Shown one piece after another: positions 49,421-60,672 of a DNA stretch of 64,000 bases. A program made the position numbers and the translations under genes. This DNA is from Epiperipatus broadwayi (taxonomy: Eukaryota > Onychophora > Udeonychophora > Euonychophora > Peripatidae). The stretch spans positions 1-64,000 of the forward strand of contig JAQFVV010000520.1 in the NCBI GenBank assembly GCA_028023455.1, read 5' to 3'. The first letter of the stretch is position 1. Every line of letters begins with the position of its first letter. The notes under the pieces were generated by a model. That model was not told where the DNA came from, searched no databases, and saw nothing but the letters and a program-made list of their open reading frames with translations.

Positions 49421-49489
49421 AATTATTGTTTCAAAATTTATTTTTTAGTAAATTTAATTGAGTATACATTTTAATTGTTGAAATCTTAG

Positions 49490-49680
49490 ACTTTATTCTA
49501 AGAAATTGGTAAAAGATCTAGAAAGAGACCACATGTGAGATTGTTGGATGAAATAAAAAAATGTGCTGGGGTGATGTAGAAAAGAAAGGCTAGATATCAG
49601 AGAAGATAGATTGGACTTGGAAAGATCTTCATCCTGCAGCGGATCGATAATGGTTGAAAATGATGATTATGACACTAATT
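49490..49680 (+). pseudogene. LINE 3' end fragment, copy 3
   Basis: 'gatctagaaagagaccacatg', 'gatgtagaaaagaaaggc', 'gatcttcatcctgcagcgg', 'cgataatggttgaaaatgatg' match the 3' end of 35820-36213. Only the last 190 bases are present. Confidence 0.75.
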
Positions 49681-50165
49681 ATAAGTTATTCTTTTGTAAT
49701 TATCTCCTCATGATAATTTGTTTATTTTTAATGGCGTAAAGGTTTCATTATTGAATATATATATATTAATAATTAATGTCATGCTAAAATGAACTTCTTT
49801 AAATGTTTGATAACTATCGCCGACTATAATCAGATAATGTTATATGGTTGTAGTATCTTCTTATTTATATACTTCAATTTGTGTTTGGTTGAAAACTCAA
49901 TATGCATACATACTTATAAAAAAATTAAATATATATTTAACGGTAATAATATTAATGATTTGCAGGTGTATTTTATTTAAAAATCTTTATGATATTGACA
50001 ATTTAATATACAATTTATTAATTAAAAAGACATATGATCTTTAGTGTCAAAGGTTATAGTCATGGCATTAATGATAGGATACATTCTTTTGAGATTTTAT
50101 GTATGACTAGTTTCATTTAAAGTGTCCTAATTAATTCATCTGTAGCAACGGAAGATCAATAGAAG
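49681..50165. other. AT-rich stretch, nothing recognised
   Basis: Two overlapping 60-residue frames here lack domain character. Confidence 0.4.
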
Positions 50166-50183
50166 ATTTTTTCATTATTTCAG

Positions 50184-50275
50184 GTCTGTTTGGGGAATTT
50201 ATTACCAACAAAACATTAAGTTCGCTTTCCTCACAGGTGGGAACTGTGGCAAATAAAATACATTTTCAAAAATAA
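50184..50275 (+). CDS. possible terminal coding exon (unidentified)
   Basis: 'ttttttcattatttcag' (AG at 50182-50183) precedes 29 codons open to TAA at 50273-50275, read in phase 2 (LFGEFITNKTLSS... ending KIHFQK). Composition is less AT-rich than the flanks and an AATAAA follows. Alternatively an internal donor at CACAG/GTGGGA (50236) would end the exon. Could well be chance. Confidence 0.25.
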
Positions 50276-52627
50276 TAAATAATTAATTTTTTTAAAAAAA
50301 ATATCACCTCTCAAAAAAAAATAGAAAAAGGCCATCTCAGTTATTAACTAATGGATAATCTATAAATGTGAGCACACAATAACGTTTACATTTAATCTAA
50401 ATGAGAAAATAATTCATGAGAATATATTGTCATTTTCACGTTGGCTGGACTTGAAATATGACTCTTTGGAGACTCATCAACTAAAAGAACAAAAACATAA
50501 GAAATTATTTGGAATCTTTTCTTTAAAAAAGTTTTTAAAGAAAAGTTAGTTTAAATATTAAAAAAATATGATAGACAGATACGCAATAAAGTTGGTAATA
50601 AATATTACATGTTAAACTTTCGGTTTATAATAAATTATTTATATAAAAAAATATATATGTTAATAAGTTAGGTATTAATATATTAAATAAATTATTTTAC
50701 TAGTTTTATTATTCTTTATTAATATATTAATTATATAATATATAAAAATCAAAACAAAAAAGCAAGATATCAAGAGGTAATTGCGCTCAATAAAATAGAT
50801 TTAATATTTTTCTCCAAAATATTATTTTTGTGTAGTGAAATCAATCAATCAATCGTCAATTCATTCACTTTTTCATTCTGTTGAGCTCATTATATAGATC
50901 TTCAATCCAACATATCTCTCCATCTCATATCACCCAGAAAAGTCATTTTGTTTCGAATTCAGATATTAAAAAACATACAAAACATATTAAAATGACACCA
51001 AAATTCTAGAATTATAAAATAAAAACAATAAATATAACTATTTATCTACATACTGAGCAGTTGTTAAATTTTCATTATTATTCAATACAAATATTTTAAA
51101 TTAATCAAACAACACTGGACCAGCACAACTGGCATACAAAACTAAAAAGAAAGAAATTCTAAAATAATTTCTCTAAAATCCTATAATAATTGATTAAAAT
51201 ATTTCTGATAAAAGGTTTTGTAAAATGGTACACAAAAACATTTAAATACTAAAATAAGTCGGTTTAATGCAGATAAATAAAATAACTAGTTGCAAATTAA
51301 ATTAAGATCAAATATAAGTAGGATGCTAAAACAAACAGCTTATTTTAAAAAATGACAGAAAAATTTAAAATTCTGCTGCATGGATTAACGTCTATCCATT
51401 CTTTTACAAATCTAGATGTCATCTGAAAATTAAGTAAGATTAGCATTGTCATACTGGAAAATAAGTAGAAATTTTTATATTGTACAAAACGCTTATAACA
51501 TTAAAAATAAGAACTAAGAAAACACCATTGCTTAAATATACAGAATGAATAAACTGATTGATATCAGCATTCTAAAACCACAGCTTATATATTCATCGTA
51601 TCAGCTTTGAATAAAGATTCTCTCCATGTTAACTGTAACCATGATTTAAACTATGATCAACAACATGCTTCCATTATTCTTTTGATCTTTTTTTCTATTG
51701 TATTAACAAAACTATATACTGTATAAATAAATAATAAGCAATCCAGCAATAATTATAGGCTTCAGTATTAGATATAACTTGTCAAGTTAGTTCAAACTAT
51801 GTTACTTTTGGTATTACCAGATGTATCAACCTAATTTGTTATTCCTCAAGAACCTTGATACTAAAATTTATGTTAATTGCCAAATTCTCTGGATAGAATT
51901 AGATGCTATTTTAAATATTAAAAAACCTGAAGTTATTCCTAAATTCTGTGTAGCAGTTAATACAAATCTCATAACTAATGAATTTCTCATAGCCCAGAAA
52001 TTAAAAAAATAAATATGTCTGACCAAAGTCACAACACTTTCTTCTTACCATTTGAGTAAGTCAAATAAGTGAAACTTAATATTTGAAAAAAAAATCCACT
52101 AAGTTTTAAAAGAGATAAAACCACAATTCCTAAAGTCGGAAAAAGTTTAGAAATGAAGACTTCTCTTCCAGTTTCATTGTTTATCTGTAATACCTTCTTA
52201 CAGCAAAAAGCTCAAGTACTATAATCAATATGGAAGCAATTACAAAAACTTTGACACAAAAATGCAAATATTGTGTTAAAATTAAACTTGAAGTCTTCAG
52301 CCAGAATAACTCCCTGAAAACAAAAAAGTTCATGCAATCTTCATATGTGGATATAAAACCGTATTGTAAAAAAAATACAAGCTGTATTTTTGGAAATAAC
52401 CACAGCATTTATAGTGAAAAATAATATGACATAGATCAAGAACTATATGTAAAGTCTCAAAAAGTTGACTTATATGAGAAAATAAAACTGCGAGTCACAT
52501 CTGTAAATTACTGATCATGATGGAAATGATTTCAGATTGGAATATGTTTGTCAAACATTTTTAAAGGAAAATGATTAATTATAATACTTCTTTGTTGATG
52601 ATTATTGAGTAATAAACAATAGATGTT
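50276..52627. other. AT-rich stretch, nothing firm recognised
   Basis: Frames at 51821-52012 and 52230-52424 are unrecognised and may be chance. No repeats identified. Confidence 0.35.
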
Positions 52628-52891
52628 TTAAATGGTTTGGTGCAATAGTAAAGGGTCTGACTTGAGATCAGGAATACCCAAAATTAATTCTGGAACTCAC
52701 AGGTATGGTACTCAAACTACTTACGAACTCTTGAGAAATAAAATCATAAACCTTTTTGCCTATGTGGTTTGGCACAATAAGGACAGCATTTGACATGTGA
52801 TCAGGAGGTCTCAGGATCAACTCTGGTACTCACAGGTCTGGTGCTTGAACTTCTTATAAATTCCTGAGCAATAAAGGACATGCCTTTTTTA
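52628..52891 (+). repeat. tandem pair of tRNA-like units (SINE-like)
   Basis: Two successive about 130-base units: 'ggtttggtgcaatagtaaag ... ctggaactcacaggtatgg' and 'ggtttggcacaataaggaca ... ctggtactcacaggtctgg', both ending in 'gagcaataaa'-type sequence. Each has an A-box-like start and 'gatcaggaatacccaaaatt'-type B-box region. Confidence 0.55.
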
Positions 52892-53034
52892 TAACTTAAC
52901 ATTAGAAAATCAGTGTTTATGTAAGACAAATATTTGAGTTCTACTTCTGATAACTTAATTCAATAATTGTTAAAACAGGCAAAACTCACTATATATTATA
53001 ACGTTTTCCATTTTGTTAGGCCTCTACATGCTAA

Positions 53035-54330
53035 TATAAACTGCGCGCGAGTTGATCAAGTTATGTTGAAAAGAAGAAAGTTGTATTTCTATTTCTAAAA
53101 ACATAACTATATTTCCTGATCAAACTCGGCCTATTAATTGTTGAGAATTATGCTATTGACGAAATCAGCTTTTAATTTATTTAATATGGTGCCAGGTCCT
53201 TTTATTCTAAAGAGACTGCTGAAATAGTCAAATAACGTCTCATGAATAAAAAAAGAAAAATACTTTTAAACTAATCGGTATTACATCATACCGTAATGAG
53301 AATTATTTTTTTAAGATTATTATTCCTGGGCTTATTGAAACGTATTGGCAAAGGTAAATTACGTTTTAAATCTTATTAAACTAATAATAAATTTAATAAT
53401 AAAAAATAACTATTATTAATAATGCACAAATAAAAATTGGTATTAGAAATATTTTTATTCTAATAGACTAAAAAAATAATTGAAATAAATTATTTATCAA
53501 ATAAATTAGAGAGAACACACTTAATTCAGACGTGAATCAATTAATAGAAAACAATTTTACAATTACTGTTCACCTCCAAATTTCTTCTAGAAAGTTCGTT
53601 AAAAAATGAATGTCTCTTGTACAAGAAAATTAATGTCTCTATTGGGATTATTTAAACATACTTTTAGAAATTGTTTGAAAACGTTTAATTTGGTCACAAT
53701 CAGGAGTAATGAAGCATAACTTACCTGTAAGTTTAGTGAATTCACGATGGTTGTAGATAACTATGCATAGTTTTTCAGGGTTAAAAGGAGCTCACGGCCT
53801 TTGATTATTAGTTGATCTTGTGTTCCATTCTCCTAGTCAGTCACGAAGGCTTTTCTGGTGTACATCTTCAGGCATGATGTCCGCAGAAGCTCCGGTTCAC
53901 TCCGACATGCTGAATTATTTCAGCGTAGAGTGATCTTGGATACATTATTGTTATCCAAGACCAACTAGAGAAACAAACAAAACAATATGTTCTTCAAACT
54001 AACCTCTGCCTTTTATACTAGAGGCCCAGTTTTCCAACTTCTGCACATACTATTATCATGGAGTTTTTTGGTTCATAATCTTGTAGATTCTTAATAAAAT
54101 TTACGTTATAAAGTTCTCTTTTCTTATCAAGTTTTTCAGCCATCTTTAATTAGCCAAACTATTTTTACTTTTTCTTATCTTTTTTTTACTTTTGGAATTC
54201 TTTTGTTCTCTCCAATTCTACTTTTATTTCTAATCACATTAAAAAAATACAAAGAATATTTTAACTTTCTTTGTACATTTTTTTTTTTTTAAAAAAAATT
54301 AGTCAAAAAAAAATCTAAATTTACTTTTAT
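53035..54330 (-). repeat. old solo LTR related to the gag-only element
   Basis: Read on the minus strand it aligns block by block to 25998-27333: 'gatggctgaaaa' near the start, TATA-like 'gtataaaaggc', 'cgctgaaataattc', the donor-like 'acttacaggtaagtt', 'cagtctctttag' and the end block 'gttgatcaactcgcg'. Strongly diverged; no second LTR or interior nearby, so probably a solo LTR. Confidence 0.6.
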
Positions 54331-54477
54331 TTTTTAGCTTTTACCAAATGCCAATATATTCTACAATGTATATAAATAAACATTACAATATATTGCCACA
54401 CACAACAAGCTAGAGTAATCAATGGATGCCAGAAGGCTTGTGCATAAAATCCCTATCTAGTGCTACTCATCCAATAT

Positions 54478-54517
54478 CCCCAGACTAGTTTCTGGCTTAT
54501 GGCCTTCGTCAGTGAGG
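54478..54517 (-). ncRNA. hammerhead motif, family B copy 2
   Basis: Minus strand: CCTCA, CTGACGA, stem II with GGC/GCC around CATAA, GAAAC, AC/GT stem III with TA loop, GTC, TGGGG. Best-preserved family B motif; all core positions fit, with A-A at the innermost stem II pair. Confidence 0.6.
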
Positions 54518-54754
54518 AGCCATGGATCTGAGAGCACTGCACCTCGATCTTAGGATCTAAGGCAATCCTCCAGAAACCACCTTTTATCTCCATTTAACTA
54601 CAAAACTATGAGTCTTAAATTGAAAACACCTTAATGTTTTCAATCCAAGCCCATCAGCTTATGTAGTCATATGGGTCTGAACCCAGTTCAGTACCCATAC
54701 ATTTTGGTGTCTTTGGTTCTTTAATAATCATATCCACCAATATCCTATTAGCCT

Positions 54755-54794
54755 CCTCACTGACAAAGGCCATAAGCCAGAAACTAATCTGGGG
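54755..54794 (+). ncRNA. hammerhead-derived motif, family B copy 3 (core damaged)
   Basis: Plus strand: core reads CTGACAA (G8 lost) and the cleavage region ATC instead of GTC. Stem II GGC/GCC and stem I intact. Not expected to cleave. Confidence 0.5.
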
Positions 54795-54960
54795 ATATTG
54801 GATGAGTAGGTACTAGATGGGGAATTTATGCACAAGCCTTCTGGTATCCATTGATTAGTCTAGCTTGTCGTGTGTGGCAATATATATATAGTGAGTTTTG
54901 CCTGTTTTAACAAGAGTTATACACAAGCATAAGAGGTGGTGGTCATGTGATGTTTATTGG

Positions 54961-55689
54961 CTTATAATTCAATAATGCTAGTTGTAATTGAGAACACTCA
55001 CAGATTCCTGAATTGATGTGACGCAACACTTTAAACCATACATTATAAAATTATTCAGCTTCAAAGACAGATATTATTTGTAATTACTCACTTTAATATA
55101 AATTATTACAAGTCTTGCAGAGATTTAAAATTAGTCATAGATATTGCTGAATCTTAAAATTCATATAACTGACATTTTCCCAATATAATTGATTATCTAT
55201 TTGTTCTTTTGATTGTTTAAATATAAATTCATTATAGTACTGGCAATATTCTGTCCACCTCAGTAATTCCATTTTTTTTTCACAATCAATTTTTCTAAAC
55301 ATTATGCACATTTCTTGTAAATTAAATAGTTCATAACATGACTAAAATAGAAAATTTTTAACTGGTCATTTGTACTTCATATTTTTTATTATACACTCAC
55401 TACAATTGTTAGTTTTAAATTAAACTATTTATGATCTTGATTTAAATCTTCATTTCTATTAAGCAATTTCATAGCAACTGCTTAATTCATGTTATCTTTA
55501 CCCTATCCACTATTATTTAGAAAAAAGTATTCATTTAAACTGCTCTAAATTGAATTACAAGTTATCAAAAAAAATTTAATGTTTTTCATTATTAATTTTT
55601 TTTTTTACAAATAGACTATAATAGAGATCTTGATTTAATAATAATAATAACAAATGACCAACCACCCAGCTTAAACAATATAATATAAA
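54961..55689. other. AT-rich stretch, nothing recognised
   Basis: No gene or repeat partner identified. Confidence 0.4.
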
Positions 55690-55990
55690 AGCAGTTCTCC
55701 ACTTTACTGCCAACTAGTGCAAGACTGAGTAATCAATGACTACCAGAAACATATAAAATGATCTATTCTTAGTATTTAATTCTCCATCCTTAGACCAGTT
55801 TAAGGTTTTGCCTTTATGAGTGCCATCTGAGATCTTTTGCTTTTATTACTCCCAGACCTCACTGACAAAGACAAAAGCCAGAAATTGATCTAAGAGTGGA
55901 GAGTCTAATATTAACAATCAGGATTTTATATACATCTGTAATTACTGATTATCAAGCTTACATTATATGGGAGTAAAGTGGAGAGCTGGT
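55690..55990. repeat. diverged relative of family B (foldback)
   Basis: 'tctccactttactgccaact ... gtgcaagactgagtaatcaa' at the left and 'gggagtaaagtggagagc' at the right. The middle keeps 'cctcactgacaaagac' and 'gccagaaat' from the ribozyme region, with a broken core. Confidence 0.5.
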
Positions 55991-56528
55991 TTAGTTTTAA
56001 AATCTTAAATTGCAGTACCATTAAAAAAATGAGACATCCTTCAGTTATCCCCACAGAATAATATGTTGAAAATATGTATCACTTCTTAAAAAACAAAAAT
56101 GTGTTTTTTATTTCCAAACTCAGAGCAACAAGATCATTATTTTTTTAAAAAAAATACTCTGAGAAACAAGTGTATATCTTGTTTTATATAACATTCAGAT
56201 GCAACTGACTTTGTAAAGGCCTGTAGTTTTTTTAATTGAATGCTGTCATTATGGTGGAATAGAAAATCACATGTTTAGCCCATCGTTTTTGTAGTAACTA
56301 GTTGCTTTAACAATTTTTTTCAAGATTTAATGTAAATTAAACAAAACATTTTAATATTATATAAATAAATTTCTGAATTTTAATAATAATTAAAATTTAC
56401 ATTTTTAAATATACCTGTTATATTTGACTGTAAATGAAAATTTTATTTTTTTTCTTTTGATTTTTCAATAGCATTATGACTAATCATAATTGTTTTTTTT
56501 AGCTTTATTAATAGTTTCCATTTATTAA

Positions 56529-57296
56529 CCCTTAAACCGCTAATTATATTATTGGTTGTATGAGGTAAAAATCAAATCTTTTAATTGGCCAACTCACAAA
56601 CTGAAGACAAAGCCTATTGTTAAAACATATTCGCCTATAATATTAAATTCAACTCAGATACGTTTATAAAAAGTATATTACTAATTTTTCAGGTTATGAA
56701 AGAGAATGAAAGTTCTTTCAAAAATAAATTGTTATTTATTTGTCATAAAATATATTCAATTTTGGCAAATATAAAGTGAATGTCTAAACAAAAAAGTGCT
56801 GACGCAAACGCTTTTTTTCAATGTTACGATATCAAAACGTAAAGATTTCTTTTTGCTAAATCTTAAATAGTTTTACTAAAATCTTCAATATTTTTCGAAA
56901 ATAATTTTGTTTTTTTAGTTTATTTTTTAAAAATTATTTTAATTTCTCAAATTATACTTTTTAAAATACTTAAATCACATTCGAAATGAAAATCTCAGCG
57001 TTTTTCTTTATTTTCTTTGATCAGGTGGTTTCTTTGTTCTTTCCAGCCAATCAGAATATCTTTTTTGGCTGAGAGCTCGCTGACAACCAATCACTGACAA
57101 TGTTCTTTCTTTGTTTAGGTTTAAATGTGGTTTTTTTGATTTTTTACTTGTAAAATAATTCGGAAGAGGGCACCATCTTACAGAACTTTTAAAAACCTAA
57201 TCAATACCTGTCAAACGAATATTTTAACATAAGAACTGGCAGAGTTAGAGTCACGTCAGATGTCAACGAGAGGCCTCATAAGAGGCGGGAAAAGGG
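56529..57296. mobile_element. piggyBac-type non-autonomous element
   Basis: TTAA at both ends (56525-56528, 57297-57300) with imperfect terminal inverted repeats CCCTTAAACCGC and, at the right end complemented, CCCTTTTCCCGC. TTAA duplication with CCC-starting ends is the piggyBac pattern. No transposase frame inside. 'ccaatcagaat' and 'ccaatcactg' occur near 57050-57090. Confidence 0.65.
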
Positions 57297-57300
57297 TTAA

Positions 57301-58025
57301 TGTTGGAATACAAAAAATCCAGCCATTTTTGTAATATTTTCTTATTAAATATATTTGTAATATTTTTTTTGTTAACAGTTTTTTTTAAGAATTAATGCCC
57401 ATATGTTTTTTTTATTAAACATTGCTAAGTATGTTGTTCATCAGAACTATATTAAGGGATTGACAGTTAATGAAAGCATGGAGCACCTTAATACTGTATT
57501 ACAAATTGGCATTTGTGGCAGTTTCTGGAACTGACTGGAAACCTTTACCATGAAATATATACTATATCTCTGTAGTTAAAAGCACTCATACTGATTTTTT
57601 CCCCACATTTTTTATTTAATGGCAGAATTAATTCCTTCACATAAACATAGTGGTTGTGAATTTGCTATGTAACATCAGACAAACATTCATACATTCACCA
57701 ATCAGACAACAGAGAAAGTACACATTTGATATATAAGATACACTATTCAAGATAAGATTTTTCATTTTAATTCATTGATAAAAATAGAAGAATTCCATAA
57801 ATTTTAATGTAAGAAAAAATATATCGGAATTAACTGAAATTTCAATGTAATGTTTCTAATGTTTGTTACAACTTTTAAACCATTATCAACACTTAATAAA
57901 ATTATAAATAATTACAACTATGATATAAGATGTATATTTTAAAAAAAATTTAAATGCTTTAATTCCTACAAATTCATTGAAAAGTAAAAAAAAAAAAAGC
58001 ATTACACAAAGTAAAAATAAATTTG
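57301..58025. other. AT-rich stretch, nothing recognised
   Basis: No gene or repeat identified. Confidence 0.4.
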
Positions 58026-58026
58026 C

Positions 58027-58160
58027 TTTTATTTTTACTATATTCCTGATATTATGTGATTAAAATAGGGACACGTGCAGGTATAATCTAAAAATATTTC
58101 TAAACATAAACACTTCATAGTTTTGTTTTGATCACATAATATCAAGAATACTGTAAAAGC
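58027..58160. repeat. inverted repeat, about 33-bp arms
   Basis: 'cctgatattatgtgatt' and 'gatcacataatatcaag' arms, with flanking extension, around a 60-base loop. Confidence 0.65.
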
Positions 58161-58353
58161 TAGAAAAAAAATATTTTTTTACGTTTTAATACATTTATGT
58201 AAACAGAAGCATTTCTTTGATTCCTTTTTAATATTTTTAATTTTTATATGCCTTTTTATTAACTTGCTGCATTACGTTGACATTTTTGAAATTTGTTTTA
58301 GCTGAAATTTTTTTTAGTTTTAACAAAATAATATGAAAAAAAATATTTAAATA

Positions 58354-58741
58354 ATGCTTTTATGTAAACGTACTAGTTGACTAAACAGTAGAAAAATAAC
58401 AAAGTAAACCAACTAAAATGTAAAAAAAAAACTGAATCTTGGTTAATTTACCATTCTTGGAAAATATCAGATCTTAAGAATCTGGATTTGTTATAATTTA
58501 ATTGGAAGTTGCAGGAATATTGTCATTTTAAAAAAAACCATTTGAGGCCTTTTTAATTTTTATGATTTATTTGAGCCTTAAAGTCTCTTTGAAATGACTT
58601 GATTGTTTTAAGATTCTTAAAATCTCTGATATTTTCCAAGAATGGCAAATTAACCAAGATTCAGTTTTTTTAACCTTTTAGTCATGTTTCTTTGTTATTT
58701 TTTTATTTTTTAGTCAGCTAGTACTGCTTACATAAAAGCAT
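58354..58741. mobile_element. MITE with about 140-bp inverted arms
   Basis: Starts 'atgcttttatgtaaacg' and ends with its imperfect complement 'taaaagcat', flanked by TA on both sides. The arms continue through 'actgaatcttggttaatt' and 'aattaaccaagattcagt'. Non-coding; Tc1/mariner-type by target site. Confidence 0.75.
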
Positions 58742-58805
58742 TAGTGAAAAAACAAATTTTTTTTGCATACTATTTTTATAATTTTTAGTTTTCTAAGAAA
58801 GTTTC

Positions 58806-59195
58806 ATCATCATCATCATCAACCATTATCAATCCACTGCAGGATGAAGGTCTCTCCAAGTTCAACCCATCTTCTCTGATCTTCAGATTCTCTTCTCCAC
58901 ATCACCCCTGCACCCTTTCTTATTTTATTCATCCATCTCACATGTGGTCTCTTTCTGTGTCTTTTACAATCTTTTGGAATCTGGTTTAAGATTTCAATTG
59001 TCCATCTATTATCATCTCTTCTAGCAATATATCCAGCCCAACTTCACTTCAGTCTTTTAATTTTTTCAGTGAGGTCAGTAAGACCTGTTTGTTCTCTTAC
59101 CCATATATTGCATTTTTGATCTCTTCTTGTGATTCTCAACATGCACTTTTCCACACTTCTTTGAGTGGTCTGAAGTCTCTGTATTGCTCTTCTAT
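58806..59195 (-). pseudogene. LINE 3' end with RT C-terminus, copy 4
   Basis: Minus-strand relative of 35820-36213, with the trinucleotide tail (catcatcatcatcatc) at 58806 and the same 'ggatgaaggtctctcc', 'ccacatgtgagatgg' and 'agagatgataatagatgg' blocks. It inserted about 65 bases from the MITE at 58354. No intact frame. Confidence 0.8.
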
Positions 59196-59199
59196 TAAA

Positions 59200-60090
59200 A
59201 TAAGAAAGTTTATACATAATTAAATATTGCTAGGTGGCAGTATTGTAAAAAGTACAGAATCTCATAGAAAATTAAACATTTAAATTTTTTGTTTTGTTTT
59301 TGATAAAATTGTTTACAAACTTTAAAAAAAAGTATTATCATTAGGAAATCATATTTAAGAAAAGTTTCAACTAGACTGAAAATTAAACAGTGGGAGAAAG
59401 TTGAGTTGCAAGATTTCTCTGACAGACAGACAGAGCAAAAAAACAAAGTTAAATAAAAGTATACAAAAATTAATTTGCTTAGAATTTAAAATTACATAAA
59501 TAAAGTAAATATTAAATATTAATTTGAGTTCTTTATAATTATCAAGAAGAAAAAATAATAATATAAAAAAATATTCTTTTTTATCGGATAAAAAAGAAGT
59601 TATCTGTCGCCAATGATTTCTTCCAAAAGTCTATCACATTCAAATACTAAAAAGACATCATTTTATTCTACATAACTTAAGAAGAATTAGTGAAATAATT
59701 ACAATTTACATTTGAATATTTTTCTAGAAGCGGTTTAGTAATCAAATTTTAAAAAAAATATTTTAAAAATAAAAAGAACACAGACGTTCTTATCTCACTA
59801 TAAATTATAATTTACAATAATTATAAGTTCATAAAAATTCACTATTGTAATCTATTCCCATTTTTTCTCTTTTTAAGAAATGTCAGCCATATTTTATATC
59901 ATATTCATTCTTAAGATCAATGCACTTATTTTCTTCTTAATATTCTCAATATTTTTTGCTTATTTTATATCTCATTGATACATTCAATTTTATATTTATT
60001 TTCTTAATATAATATTGTAATTTCAGATTTTTCTTCACCATTAACAACTTTTGTAAGATTTAATACACTTGACGTATATAGTGAAATTAA
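59200..60090. other. AT-rich stretch, nothing recognised
   Basis: The minus frame 59210-59446 has no domain character. Confidence 0.4.
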
Positions 60091-60095
60091 ATTCT

Positions 60096-60672
60096 TAAAA
60101 AAAATTGCAATAATTATTTTTTAAGGCTAAGCGCTTTCAGAGCTTTCATCTTCATATTCATAGCCTTCAACCATAATAATTTATGCAAATCTATGCAAGA
60201 TCACAGTAGGTTTTTGAACCCCTCCCAACTCCAATGGAATGATTAACAATTCCAAGGACAAAATTGACCTACAAACAACACCACATGTGGTATACAATAT
60301 GGTATGCCCTCAAGCAAACTGTGGAATGGTATACTATGGTGAAACTCAGGCAACTGAGCAGAAATGAAGGTAGCTCAGTGTTTGTGGACCACCAAAAAGC
60401 AGCTAATCATGAATTTGAACATGCAAGTGCTACAATAATTTCCATTGAAAGAAGCTGACATCAAGAGGAAAATTAAGGAGGCACGGTATATATCAAGAGA
60501 TATATTTGGAATAAACAGAAAGAATACATGCTTTTCTATTTCAAAGAGATGGACAATGTAAATGAGCTTGCATAGATTTGCATAAATTATTATGGTTGAA
60601 GGCTATGAATATAGAGATGAAAGCTCTGAAAGTGCTTAGCTTTAAAAAATAATTATTGCAATTTTTTTTATA
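60096..60672. mobile_element. foldback element with about 105-bp arms
   Basis: The left arm runs from an A-run and 'ttgcaataattattttttaa' through 'gctttcagagctttcatctt' to 'catagatttgcataaattat' complement. The right arm (60565-60672) mirrors it closely. The 360-base middle holds the frame 60264-60458, which has no recognisable domain. Class uncertain. Confidence 0.7.

Larger units (their letters stand above)
54390..54960. mobile_element. repeat family B copies in inverted arrangement
   Basis: The left unit (from about 54390) runs through a hammerhead motif and the 'gaacccagttcag' block. At about 54750 it is joined to an inverted unit that runs back through a second, damaged ribozyme to 'gttttgcctgttttaac' near 54910. 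Outer ends 'ttgccacacacaacaagc' and 'gcttgtcgtgtgtggcaa' are complementary. Confidence 0.65.
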
